From NCBI GenBank assembly GCA_963844435.1, contig CAWJOG010000010.1, forward strand, positions 248,001 through 312,000: DNA of 64,000 bases. Direction: 5' to 3'. The stretch is from JBDSLU01 sp963844435 (lineage in GTDB: Bacteria; Acidobacteriota; Vicinamibacteria; Vicinamibacterales; Vicinamibacteraceae). This document shows positions 1 through 9,396 of this stretch, one piece after another. The translations under genes and the position numbers were made by a program. The notes beneath the pieces were generated by a model. The model saw only the letters and a program-made list of their open reading frames with translations, was not told the origin of the DNA and searched no databases. Position 1 is the first letter of the stretch; every line of letters starts with the position of its first letter.

Positions 1-1300
1 GCGCGTCGAGCACGACGTCGGCCGCGACTGACGCTGCGCAACCAGACCCGCTACAACCGCGCGCAGCGCGAAGCGGTGATCACCGACGATCCAGAACGTC
101 GGCCGCCTACGACGCCGACGACCGAGCTGGTGACGCTCGCGCGCCAGGGCAACGAGCGCGAGAACGCGATCATCTCGAACCAGACGAGCGCTGTCGACGC
201 GCTTCGCGACCGGACGGCTGCGGCACGCGCTCATCGGCCGGCTCGAGTTCACGCGCGAGGAGCAGTTCGCGCCGGCGCTCGGCGGCCTCGGCACGCGCGC
301 GCCGGTCGACATCTTCGCGCCCGAACCCGAACGACCCGGTGGTCGGCTACGCGCCGGCGCGCACCGGCGCGTTCAGCCGACGGCAAGACGTACGACCGTC
401 GGCGGTGTACGTCTTCGACACCGTCGACGTCGGGCCCGCGGCTGCAGGTGACCGGCGGCCTGCGCGTGCGAGCGCTACGACACCGACGTTCCGCGCCGTC
501 GACGCCGCCGGCGTCGCGACCGACCGACCTCGACGGCGGACGACACGCTGGTCAGCGGCAAGGCCGGCGCTGCTCTTCAAGCTCACCGACCAGCGGCAAC
601 GTCTACGTCGTCGTACGGCACAGCGATGACGCCGCCGGGCACCGCGAACTTCACGCTGAGCGCGCAGCCGAACAACCAGAACAACCCGAACGTCGATCCG
701 CAGGACTCGACCAACTTCGAGGTCGGCAGCAAGTGGGAGTTCGCCGGCGGCCGGCTGTCGCTGACCGGCGCGGCGTTCCGCACCGAGAACGAGAACGTCA
801 TCTTCACGGTCGACGCGACGACGATCCCGCCGATCTACAACCAGGACGACGCGCAGCGCGTCAACGGCGTCGACGCCTCGGCGTCGTCGGGCCGGATCAC
901 CGAGCGCTGGGACGTCTCGGCGAACTTCGCCTATCTCGACTCCGAGCACCTGAGACGCAGAACGCCGCCAACGGCGGCAAGCGCCTGACGCTGACGCCGG
1001 GGTTCTCGGGCAGCATCTGGACGACCTACCGACTGCCGATTCGCGCTCGACGCGTCGGCGGCGGCGTCCGCTTCACCGACGACGGTCTACGTCAACGCCG
1101 CGAACACGATCAAGTCGCCGGGCTACCACGCTCGTCGACGGATGGTCGAGTACGCCGTGAACCAGCCACCTGACGCTGCGGCTGAACGTCTACAACCTGA
1201 CCGACGAGACCTACATCCGCAACATCAACAACAACGGCGGCCGCTACAACCCCGGGCACCCGCGCGCGGCGATGCTGACCGTCGAGCGTTCGGGTTCTGA
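1..1300 (+). CDS. TonB-dependent siderophore receptor, C-terminal part (5' end outside window, frame broken)
   Basis: This is the C-terminal beta-barrel of an outer-membrane TonB-dependent receptor, most like catecholate siderophore receptors. Visible barrel pieces include LRNQTRYNR near the start, STNFEVGSKWEF and GAAFRTENENVIF around 710-800, and YNLTDETYIRNINNNGG near 1190-1245, the usual last strands before a C-terminal aromatic. The frame changes many times (for example near 100, 400, 470, 620, 960 and 1085), always inside conserved sequence, so sequencing indels are more likely than decay. The plug domain and TonB box lie outside the window. A PiuC-type hydroxylase follows directly, the usual partner of such receptors, which supports a role in iron uptake. 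The stop at 1298-1300 is approximate because the last codons are also frame-shifted. Confidence 0.82.
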
Positions 1301-1311
1301 GGACGCGCCGG

Positions 1312-2000
1312 ATGCTGCTGCGATTCCCGACGTCCTCACCGCCGAGCAGGTGGCCGCACGCGCGCAGCGTGCTCGACGCGCGCCGAGCTGGGTCGACGGC
1401 CGGGTGACGGCCGGGCCACCAGTCGGCGCGCGCCAAGGACAACCTGCAGCTCGCCGAAGAGCGATCCGGTCGCGCGCGAGCTCGGCGACCTGATCCTCGG
1501 CGCGCTGCAGCGCAACCCGCTGTTCATCTCGGCGGCGCTGCCGCTGCGCGATCTTCCCGCCGCTCTTCAACCGCTACCAGGGCGGCCAGTCGTTCGGCAA
1601 CCACGTCGACAACGCCATCCGGCAGGTCGCCGGCACGCCGCACCGCATCCGCACCGATCTCTCGGCGACGCTGTTCCTCGCCGAGCCCGGACGAGTACGA
1701 CGGCGGCGAGCTGGTGGTCGAGGACACCTACGGCGTGCACAGCGTGAAGCTGCCGGCCGGCCACATGGTGCTCTATCCCGTCGACCAGCCTGCACCACGT
1801 GCGGCCGGTGACGCGCGGCGCGCGCATCGCGTCGTTCTTCTGGATTCAGAGCATGGTCCGCGACGACGGCGCAGCGCACGCTGCTGTTCGACCTCGACAC
1901 CGCGATCCAGCGCGTCGCGCCGCGAGCGCCGGACCATCCGGCGGCCGTGCAGCTGACCGGCGTCTATCACAACCTGCTGCGCCGCTGGGCGGACGCGTAA
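1312..2000 (+). CDS. piuC: PKHD-type Fe(II)/2-oxoglutarate hydroxylase, PiuC/YbiX family (frame broken)
   Basis: This reads as a PiuC/YbiX-type iron(II)/2-oxoglutarate-dependent hydroxylase. The reconstructed protein starts MLLRIPDVLTAEQV, passes PLRIFPPLFNRYQGGQSFG, has the metal-binding H-x-D as GNHVDNAI, then AEPDEYDGGELVVED and KLPAGHMVLYP, and ends with the family signature LHHVRPVTRGAR followed by ASFFWIQSMVR. Its length of about 225 residues fits the family. Frame changes occur near 1325, 1375, 1465, 1690, 1790 and 1870. It starts 12 bp after the TonB receptor, and the two probably form one iron-uptake operon; PiuC genes commonly sit next to siderophore receptors. The substrate of this family is not firmly known. 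Confidence 0.85.
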
Positions 2001-2013
2001 GCAACTAACTCGC

Positions 2014-2105
2014 CAACTCCCAATAGCCAACCCTCCAAGGCAAAACCGACTCAACACGCCCGGCAGGGACCGGCTTGGAAGTTGGAAGTTGGAGGTTGGG
2101 AGTTG
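2014..2105. repeat. 7-bp tandem repeat (TTGGAAG) with inverted 10-bp arms
   Basis: Between the hydroxylase stop (2000) and the end of the RDD gene (2133) lies a short repeat. Four consecutive 7-bp units, TTGGAAG, TTGGAAG, TTGGAGG and TTGGGAG, run from 2075 to 2102. Their last part, TTGGGAGTTG (2096-2105), is the exact reverse complement of CAACTCCCAA at 2014-2023, so the whole stretch can fold back on itself. It separates two convergent genes and could act as a terminator or be a dispersed repeat element; there is no T-run to settle it. Confidence 0.6.
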
Positions 2106-2132
2106 AAACTTGACCCGCCTCGGCACGCTGGG

Positions 2133-2879
2133 CTATCGCACGCGGCCGGTCGTGCGGGCCCGCGCGTGCAGCGCTTCGATCAGGGCTTCGGGATCGAGCG
2201 CGGGCGCCGAGGCGCCGAGGCGGGCGCGCAGGCGCTCGGCGATGGCGTGGGCATGCGTCTCGCGGACCGCCGGCTCGATCTCGTGGCGCCGCTGCAGGAA
2301 GGTCTCGACCAGCAGGAGCTCCGCCTCGGTCAGGCCGCCCCCCGTCCACGCGACGCCGGCGGCCGGCTTCGCCACCGTCATCACCGGCGCGGACAGCGCC
2401 TTCTCGTGCACCACGACGGTGCCGGCGGCCAGATCGCCGAGCCGCTGGTTGCGCGACGACACCAGCATCGTGACGATGCCGATCGCGTAGACGCCGGGCA
2501 GCTGATCGATCACCCGCAGCAGGTTGCGCAGGATGGCTTCGTCGATCCGGGCCGGGCGACCGGTGACGCTCAGCACGCGGAGGCCGATCAGCCGCTTGCC
2601 CGGCGTCTGCCCGTGCCAGAACGCCTCGAACCCGGCGAAGTACCCGTAGAACAGCAGGAACGCGGCGATGACGATGACGGCGAGGAACCACGGGCCGCCG
2701 GACCGTGGCCGCAGAACGTCCACGCGCCCGACACCGCCGCGAGCACCAGCCAGCCCGATCGTCATCTGCAGCAGCATGTCGATCGCCAGCGCCAGGAAGC
2801 GGCTGCCGACGCCGGCGAGCGGGAACTCCAGCGCGACCTGCTCCGGCGTCTCGATGCTAAGCTGATCGGGTGCCGTCAC
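2133..2879 (-). CDS. RDD family membrane protein
   Basis: This is an RDD-family integral membrane protein of about 248 residues. The N-terminal half holds the RDD domain: FPLAGVGSRFLALAIDML (Arg/Asp signature), a second hydrophobic stretch WFLAVIVIAAFLLFYGYF, the conserved HGQTPGKRLIGLRV, then NLLRVIDQLPG and RLGDLAAGTVVV. The remainder is a soluble tail rich in Ala, Arg and Glu. GTG at 2877-2879 is preferred because the domain begins soon after it; an upstream ATG at 2937-2939 would add 20 residues with no family support. The start overlaps the start of the divergent SpoIIM-like gene. RDD and SpoIIM-like genes often travel with MoxR/DUF58 clusters, as here. Confidence 0.88.
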   Translation of the reverse strand: MTAPDQLSIETPEQVALEFPLAGVGSRFLALAIDMLLQMTIGLAGARGGVGRVDVLRPRSGGPWFLAVIVIAAFLLFYGYFAGFEAFWHGQTPGKRLIGLRVLSVTGRPARIDEAILRNLLRVIDQLPGVYAIGIVTMLVSSRNQRLGDLAAGTVVVHEKALSAPVMTVAKPAAGVAWTGGGLTEAELLLVETFLQRRHEIEPAVRETHAHAIAERLRARLGASAPALDPEALIEALHARARTTGRVR

Positions 2880-3865
2880 CGGCTCTCTCCGTGCACTGGA
2901 TGCAGAAACGGGAAGCGCACTGGGCGCGGCTCGAAGCACTGGTCGCGGCGTGCAAGGGCCGCGACATCAGCGCGCTCTCGACCAGCGACCTGCGCGAGCT
3001 GGCGCAATTGTACCGCCAGACCGCGGCCGACCTCGCCACGGCGCGTGAAGATCCGAGCAGCCGGCGCCTCGCCGCCTACCTGAATCAGCTCCTCGGCCGC
3101 GCCCACAACCTGGTCTACGCCGGCCGGCGGCGCGAGCGCGGCGGCGTGCTCGCCTTCTACACGCGCACGTTCCCGCAGACCTTCCGCGCCACGTGGCGCT
3201 ACACCGCGGCGGCCGTCGCCGTGCTCGCGGCCGGCGCGCTCGCGGGCGCCGTGCTGGCCGCGACCTCGCCCGGCTTCGAGCGCTTCGTCCTCGGCGGCGA
3301 GATGCTCGACACGATTGAGCGGCGCGAGATGTGGACGCACTCGATCCTGCCGATGAAGCCGCTCGCCTCCGCCGGCATCACCGCCAACAACCTGTCCGTG
3401 TCGATCATCGCCTACGCCTCGGGCATCCTCGGCGGCATCGGCACGCTCTACATCATGGCCATGAACGGCCTGCTGCTCGGGGTGCTCGGCACCGTCTGTC
3501 AGCGCGCCGGCATGAGCCTCGGGCTGTGGAGCTTCGTCGCGCCGCATGGAACGCTGGAGCTGCCGGCGATCTTCATCGCCGGCGGCGCCGGGTTGATTAT
3601 CGGCGGGAGCCTCGTCGTGGCGTCCGATCGGCCGCGGCGCGAATGCCTGGTCGACGCCGGCCGCACCTCGCTGCGCCTGTTCGGCGGCGTCGTGCCGCTG
3701 CTGATCATCGCCGGCCTGATCGAGGGCTTCGTCTCCCCCACCGGTCTCGATCCGCTGGCCAAGTTCGCGATCGGCGGCGCGATGTTCGTGCTGCTGGCGG
3801 CGTATCTCGGCCTCGCCGGCCGTGAGCGGTCGCCCGCGCCCGCTACAACGCGCTCGCTTCCTTGA
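2870..3865 (+). CDS. SpoIIM-like (stage II sporulation protein M family) membrane protein
   Basis: This 331-residue protein belongs to the SpoIIM-like family of polytopic membrane proteins. The N-terminal 100 residues are soluble and helical, with HWARLEALVAAC and LRELAQLYRQTAADLATAR. They are followed by several hydrophobic segments, including AAVAVLAAGALAGAVLAA, the conserved LSVSIIAYASGILGGIGTLY, and the family signature SFVAPHGTLELPAIFIAG. The reading frame is intact. GTG at 2870 gives the usual family N-terminus; ATG at 2900 is an alternative. Despite the family name there is no reason to infer sporulation: homologues occur in many non-sporulating bacteria next to MoxR/DUF58 genes. It converges on and overlaps the end of the DUF58 gene by 23 bp. 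Confidence 0.9.
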   Translation: MPSPALSVHWMQKREAHWARLEALVAACKGRDISALSTSDLRELAQLYRQTAADLATAREDPSSRRLAAYLNQLLGRAHNLVYAGRRRERGGVLAFYTRTFPQTFRATWRYTAAAVAVLAAGALAGAVLAATSPGFERFVLGGEMLDTIERREMWTHSILPMKPLASAGITANNLSVSIIAYASGILGGIGTLYIMAMNGLLLGVLGTVCQRAGMSLGLWSFVAPHGTLELPAIFIAGGAGLIIGGSLVVASDRPRRECLVDAGRTSLRLFGGVVPLLIIAGLIEGFVSPTGLDPLAKFAIGGAMFVLLAAYLGLAGRERSPAPATTRSLP

Positions 3866-5233
3866 TCGCCAGGTAGCGCTGGACGACCGCCGAGGCGACG
3901 TCGCCGGGCGCCAGATCCAGCGCCAGCGCGCCGCGCCGCCGGAGGCCGCGCAGCAGCGTCTCGCGCCGATCGAGCACCTCCTGCGCCGCGAGGACGCGAT
4001 AGAGATCGGCGGGCGTGGACGGCGACGTCGTCGGCCAGCGCCGTCACGTCCATCTGCCGCAGCATCGCGCACAGCACCAGGTGGCGGTCGGCCATCTGGC
4101 TGGCGCACTCGATCACGTCGGGCACGCCGGCGGTCTCCGCCAGATCCGTCAGCCAGACGATCAACGCACGCCGCTGCTGCGTCCGGAGCAGCGCCGCGGC
4201 CGCCGCCGCGTGATCGCCTTCGACGGCTTCGGCCCGCGCCTGCGCCAGCACTTCGAGCAGGCGGCGCAGGTGCCGCGCGCCGCGATCGGGCGCGATGCGC
4301 GCGTGGACGCGGCGGCCGTACGCGACCAGGCCGATGCGATCACCTGACGCCTGCGCGACGTGGGCCAGCGCCAGGGCAGCGTCGACGGCCGCATCGAGCT
4401 TGGTGCGATCGCCGGCGCGCGCGCGCAGCAGGCGGCTGCCGTCGAGCATGATCCACACCGTCTGGCTGCGCTCCGGGCGATAGAGACGGGTGACGAGCTT
4501 GCCCCGCCGCGCCGTCGCCGTCCAGCACACGTCGCGCCGATCGTCGCCGTCCCGGTAGTCGCGCAGGCGCTCGAACTCCCGGCCGGCGCCGTGCTGGCGC
4601 GCCCGCCGCCGTTCGGCGACCAGCGACTGGCTGCGTACCAGGTGGAGCACGTGGTGCTGCGCCGCGTGGAGATCCGGATAGACGCGAACGGTCTGCTCGA
4701 CCGGGACGCGCGCCCAGCGCGTCGCGAGCTTCCACGCGCTCGCGTACCGCACCGTGACCGGACCGACCGGCACATCCCCACGCTCGGTCGGCGTGACGGC
4801 GTACTCGCCGCGGGCCGGCCGTCCCGGCCAGGCCGTGAGCGCCACTTCGGGGACATCGCGACGGAGCGCCGGCGACGGCGCGTCGGCCAGCTGCGCCTCG
4901 ATCACGATCGGCGCGTCGTGCTCGAGCGTCAGCGCCACCGTCGCCGGGCGGCCGAGACCGAGCGGACCGGCCCACTCGCGGGTGACGCGGAGCTGCGCCG
5001 GCGCCGGCAGGCGCCGCAGGTCCAGGATCCAGAGCACGGCGACGAACAGATCCCAGGCCACCAGGCCGGCGACGGCCCGTCGATCGACGGCGGCGGGGAT
5101 CAGCCACAGCGCGCCGATGCCGAGCAGCCAGAAGGCGCGCGCGCCGACGCCGGCGGAGACGCGATGGGCGCGTCCGCCGGTGCCCGTCGCCGGTGGCGGC
5201 GCCAGCGGCAGCTCCGACCCCCCTCACACTCAC
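3843..5233 (-). CDS. DUF58 domain protein (von Willebrand A-like fold), MoxR partner
   Basis: This is a DUF58 protein. After two short N-terminal membrane segments (FWLLGIGALWLIPAAV and LVAWDLFVAVLWIL) the conserved core reads REFERLRDYRDGDDRRDVCW, TRLYRPERSQTVWIMLDGSR and IGLVAYGRRV, with the aspartate of a vWA-like metal site in LDGSR. The C-terminus is recovered in another frame as ending AIKEASAL, giving the stop at 3843. Two frame breaks are visible: one near 4018, and one in a run of six G at about 5219, where five G would join the GTG start at 5233 to the conserved frame. GTG 5231-5233 overlaps the stop of the upstream MoxR gene by four bases, so the two are probably translationally coupled. 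MoxR/DUF58 pairs are thought to act as chaperone-like modules at the membrane. Confidence 0.85.
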
Positions 5234-6182
5234 TTCGGTACCTCGACGGCGGCGACGATGTCGGAGACGACGTGATCGGTGGTCACGCCTCGAGGTCGGC
5301 CTCGGGCCGCAGCACCAGCCGATGCCGCAGCACGGGCGCGGCCATCGCCTTGACGTCGTCGGGCAGCGCGTAGTCGCGGCCGTCGCTGGCGGCGACCGCC
5401 TTGGCCAGGTGCAGCAGGGCGATCGCCGCGCGCGGGCTGGCGCCGAGGCTGACCGCCGGCCAGTCGCGGGTCCGCCGCGCCAGCGTCGCGATGTAGGTGA
5501 AGAGCGTCGGCTCGACGTGCACCGCGCGCACCGCCTCGCGTGCCGCCAGCAGTTGCCCCTCGGTGAGCGGCGTGATCGCGACCTGTCCAGTTCGCGGGCG
5601 TCGAAGCCGCGGTGGTGCCGCTCGAGGATCGCTTCCTCGTCGCCGGACGCGGATCCGGGTAGTGACCCGGATCTTGATGAGGAAGCGATCGAGCTGCGCT
5701 TCGGGCAGCGGATAGGTGCCTTCGAACTCGACCGGGTTCTGGGTGGCGAACGTCGTGAACCACGGCGTCAGCGGGTGGCTCGTGCCGTCGATCGTCACCT
5801 GCCGCTCCTCCATCGCCTCGAGCAGGCTCGACTGCGTCCGCGGCGGCATCCGGTTGATCTCGTCGGCGAGCAGGAGATCGGTGAACACGGGGCCGCGGTG
5901 CAGCACGAAGTCGCCGGTGGCCATGCGCAGCACGCTGGCCCCGGTGATGTCGGCGGGCATCAGGTCGGGCGTCGACTGGACACGGTGGAACTCGAGGCCG
6001 AGCAGCTTGCCGAGCGTGCGCACCGCCAGCGTCTTGGCCAGCCCGGGCACGCCTTCGATCAGCGCGTGCCCGCCGCAGACGACGGTCAGCAGCAGCTGGC
6101 CGATCGCCTCGTCCTGTCCGACGATGGTCTTTGCGAGCTCGCGCCGCGCGTGCGCGGTGACTTCGGCCAGGGCGTTCGACAT
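5230..6182 (-). CDS. MoxR-family AAA+ ATPase (frame broken)
   Basis: This is a MoxR-type AAA+ ATPase of about 317 residues. From ATG at 6180-6182 it reads MSNALAEVTAHARRELAKTI, then Walker A GVPGLAKT, VQSTPDLMPADITG, Walker B LLLADEINR, the sensor region PPRTQSSLLEAMEERQV, and FATQNPVEFEGTYPLPEAQ. The lid domain follows as SLGASPRAAIALLHLAKAVA and YALPDDVKAMAAPVLRHRL. Frame breaks lie near 5580-5670 and near 5285. The ATPase drives remodelling of partner proteins; the adjacent DUF58, DUF4350 and DUF4129 genes on the same strand are the usual companions. The substrate of this particular module is unknown. Confidence 0.88.
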
Positions 6183-6213
6183 GGGAATGGGATCTCCGGG
6201 ATCGGCCAGTGGC

Positions 6214-7382
6214 CTAGTGAGAGAGGGCGCCGCCGCGCGCCTGGCGATCGACGGCCCGGCTCGCCTCCTGCAGCGCGCGGACCACGGACAGGGCGTCGGC
6301 GGCGGTGAGCGGGCCGCGGGCCGCGTCCCGCGCCCGCGCCAGCAGCGCGGCGAGCGATTCGGGCGATTGTCCGGCGCGGGCGGCGGCGGCGCGCGCCAGC
6401 GTCGTGTCGTCGGCATCGGCCGGCAGGCCCGAAACGGCGATCAGCCGGCGGCGCAGGTGCGCCAGGGCCACCGCCACCGCCGTCGTCGTCGCGCCGGCCC
6501 GCTGGTAGAGCCCGCCCATCGTATCGACGAACTCGAGCGGCGCGGTGCGCGGCGGATCGGGCACGGCACGCAGCGGCCGCCGACGGAACGAAACGGTGAC
6601 GAACGCCGCCAGGCCGATCACCCCGAGCTGGGCCAGCGCCGCGGGCAGCGGCGTCCCGGAGGCATACGACCATGCCGACCGGCGATGCCCGTGATAGTGC
6701 TCGTCCCACAACACGCGCCGATCGAGCGGCGGCCCGATGGCGTTGACGAGCAGCTCGACGTGGCCGGGCTCGTCGATGGCCGCGTTGGTCGCCGGCAGCG
6801 CCGACGCCCAGTAGATCACGCGTCCGCGGCCGATCCGGGCCGCGGCGACGGCGGCGCCGCGAGCGTCGGCGTAGATGGTGGCGTAGGGCGGCTGCGGGTC
6901 GCCGAGCCCGCCGAGATGATCCATGCGGATTGCCGGCGCCCCGAGCGCCAGCGGGCTGGCGGCGACGACGGTCGGGGTCGTCGCCGTCGACGGCCGCACG
7001 CCCCGACGTGATCAGGGACGGCAGCCACTCCTGACTGTTCGGCGACCAGCACCACGCCGCCCGCTTCGACGAAACGGGTGAGCGCGGCGACGTCGAGGTT
7101 CGACGGCCGCTGCTGCGGCGCCATCAGCACGAGCACGTCGGTGGCCGGGTTGGCGCCGAGGCTCACCATCGGTTCGAAGGTCCGCTGCACGACGTAGCCG
7201 AGACGGCGCAGCAGCAGGAACCCGGCCTTGCCGCCGGCGGCGCCGCTCGAGAGGCTGGAGCCGCGCACGCCGAGGCCTTCGTCGGGCGGCGCGATCACCG
7301 CGGTGGCGCCGGCGACGAGCAGCATCAGCGCCCCGGCGACGAGGACGACGACTAGATCGCGGGATCCGCCTGGGCGTCGCAT
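6214..7382 (-). CDS. DUF4350 domain membrane protein (frame broken)
   Basis: This is a DUF4350 protein. It starts MRRPGGSRDL with a membrane segment VVVLVAGALMLLVAGATAV, then GLGVRGSSLSSGAAGGKAG and RRLGYVVQRTFEPM, the DUF4350 core with a predicted ABC-type 'GIFT' alpha/beta fold (VLVLMAPQQ, RFVEAGGVVLVAEQ). A later section reads IGRGRVIYWASALPATNAAI, a second membrane segment AALAQLGVIGLAAFVTVSF, and a helical tail. One frame break is needed near 7000. The ATG at 7380-7382 lies 31 bp inside the end of the upstream DUF4129 gene, and the stop lies 31 bp before the MoxR start, as expected for one transcript. In characterised gene neighbourhoods this family travels with MoxR; no enzymatic activity is established. 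Confidence 0.82.
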
Positions 7383-8336
7383 CCGAGATCTCCGAGGTGG
7401 CGCACGGCGGTCTGCGCGTCGGTCGATGGCGGGCTCGGCGCCGCCGTACCACGTGCCTTCGAACAGCCGCGCGACGAACGACACCGCCGGCTGGCGGCGA
7501 TCGGCGGCCGGCAGCAGCCGCATGTACTCACGCGGCGTGCGGGCCTCCGCGATCGTCCAGGCGCCATCTTCATCGAGGCGGTGGAGAACCGCGTGATAGG
7601 CGCAGCGGACGGCCTCGCGGGCGTCTCCCGCAGCCGCGGCGGCGCGGGCGCGCGCCGCCCATGTCCGCGCGTCGACGGGGTCGGCGCCGCGGACCGGTCG
7701 CGGACGGGCGGCGGTGTCGCGGGAGGCGCCGCGGAGCACGCGCCATGTCAGCCACGCCAGCAGCACGAAGGCGACCGCGGCGATCACCCAGGTCGCGTAG
7801 CGGAGGATATGACACCACCACGGCGGTGCCCGGCCTGGCATCCGGCAGCCAGCTGCGCAGCCAGCGCCGGACGCGATCGACGAACGCCATCAGGCCGGCG
7901 TAGCGCTGCCGGCCGCGGAACTCCGGCGCCGCCAGCACGTCGGCCAGCGCGCCGCGCAGATGCGGCCGCGTGGCGCCCCGAAGCGGGCCAGCGGCGACGC
8001 CTCCTCGCGCAGCGCGTCGATCCTCGCGACGGCGGCGGCGCGGATCTCGGGCCACGACGACTCCGGAGTCGACGTGGCCGTCAGCGCGTCGACGATCGGC
8101 GCCGCGGGCACGGTGAGGCGCTCCTCTCCGGCCCGCACGGTCCAGGCCGGCGGCAGGTCGTGGGCCAGCGCCGCGGCCGCGGCCGCGGAGTCGGCCACGC
8201 GCACCTCGTCGGCGAGCGGTTGCAGCATCGCGACGAACGCCGGCGCGTCGAGATCCGCCGCCGGCGGCTGACCGGCACGAGCCGCCGCCGGCAGCAGCGC
8301 GACGGCGAACAGCGCGACGGCGAAGCGCAGCGGCAT
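7352..8336 (-). CDS. DUF4129 domain membrane protein (frame broken)
   Basis: The N-terminus MPLRFAVALFAVALLPAAAR is a signal peptide or first membrane segment. It is followed by an Ala-rich extracytoplasmic domain of about 150 residues. A second membrane segment, YATWVIAAVAFVLLAWLTW, precedes the DUF4129 domain itself: WAARARAAAAAGDAREAVRC and the conserved ARTPREYMRLL and LFEGTWYGG. Frame breaks occur near 7965, 7815 and 7430. The stop at 7352-7354 ends a tail reading HLGDLGCDAQADPAI, chosen because the other frame runs into the next gene. The gene starts one base after the stop of the upstream membrane-protein gene, so it is co-transcribed with it and with DUF4350, MoxR and DUF58. Confidence 0.8.
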
Positions 8337-8337
8337 G

Positions 8338-9335
8338 TCAGTGCGGAACGGGCGGCGGCGCGATGGCGAGCCCCGGTGCCGGCGGGGCCGGCGGCGGCGC
8401 CAGGGCTTCGGTCAGGACCTGGAGATCGAGCGCCTCGTGGCGGATCCGCGCCTCGAAGTAGAGCACGACGACGCCGATCGCGGTGATCGGCGCGGTGATC
8501 GTCTGCCCGGCCGTCCCGGTCGCCGTGCCGGCCATGTTCAGCCAGAAGCCGGCGCGCGTGTCAGGACCGACGAGGAGCGTGGCGATGACGAACGGCATCT
8601 GCAGGACCATCGCCGCCGCCCAGGCGACGAAGCCGGCGCAGATCATCAGCAGGAAGACGCGGCCGAGCAGGGCCCGGGTGAGACGGATGGAGCGGCGGAT
8701 CGCCTCCCGGCCCGCCGATCGGCTCGAGCACCACGGCCGGGATCGCCACCCCGTAGCGCAGGGCCATGAACAGGACTGGCGGCGAGCGCGACAAGGCGAA
8801 CAGGATGAGCGCACGACGCCGACCGCGAGGATGCCGCCGGACACCGGGCGGTTCGTGGCGTCGAACGCCGTGAGGCCTCCGCCGAGGCCAATCAGCAGGC
8901 CGGGCAGCACGAGCGCTCGCCGTCAGCACGCCGAAGATGCGCACGGCCATGAGGAACGTGAGCCAGAGCAACGGCCCGAGCCGGCGGGCGGCGGCCCGGA
9001 ATGCCGAGCCGATGTCCGGCGTCATGCGGCCGTAGAGGTCGGACACGGCGGCGGTCGTCGCGCCGACGCCCAGCACATAGAGGATCCAGTGGACGACCGT
9101 GAAGACCAGCCCGCCGACGCCGGCGGCGGTCATCAGCGCGATCAGCTTCTCGACGTCGAAGTCCTTCGAGCTGCGTGAACGACGCCGACGCCCAGCCCCA
9201 GGCGAGCGCCGCGACCAGCGACAGCACCGCCTGCGGCGACATCAGCGCGACGAACAGCAGGAACCGGTGGCGGTAGATCGAGAAGGTACGGTCGAGGAAC
9301 TCGGAGACCGTGAGCGGGCGCAGGTCCAGGTTCAT
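8338..9335 (-). CDS. polytopic membrane protein, GDPD membrane-domain-like (frame broken)
   Basis: This is a hydrophobic protein of about 330 residues, first gene of the five-gene minus-strand module. It starts MNLDLRPLTVSEFLDRTFSI and has membrane segments around LLFVALMSPQAVLSLVAALA, VGGLVFTVVHWILYVLGVGA, LLIGLGGGLTAF, VFLLMICAGFVAWAAAMVL and ITAPITAIGVVVLYFEARIR. The pattern, with an amphipathic 'AFRAAARRLGPLLWLT' start to the third segment, resembles the membrane domain found next to glycerophosphodiester phosphodiesterases. There is no catalytic domain and I would not infer that activity. Frame breaks occur near 9170, 8915, 8805 and 8715. A soluble Pro/Ala-rich tail ends in PPPVPH. Confidence 0.7.
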
Positions 9336-9396
9336 CGCAGCGGCTCGACCGCGGCGCCATCGTAGCACGCGGTCCGGCGGCGGCCCGCGCGTGGCG

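Noticed and set aside
2870..3865. Sporulation role for the SpoIIM-like gene
   Set aside because: No other sporulation gene is present and the family is widespread in non-sporulating bacteria with MoxR clusters.
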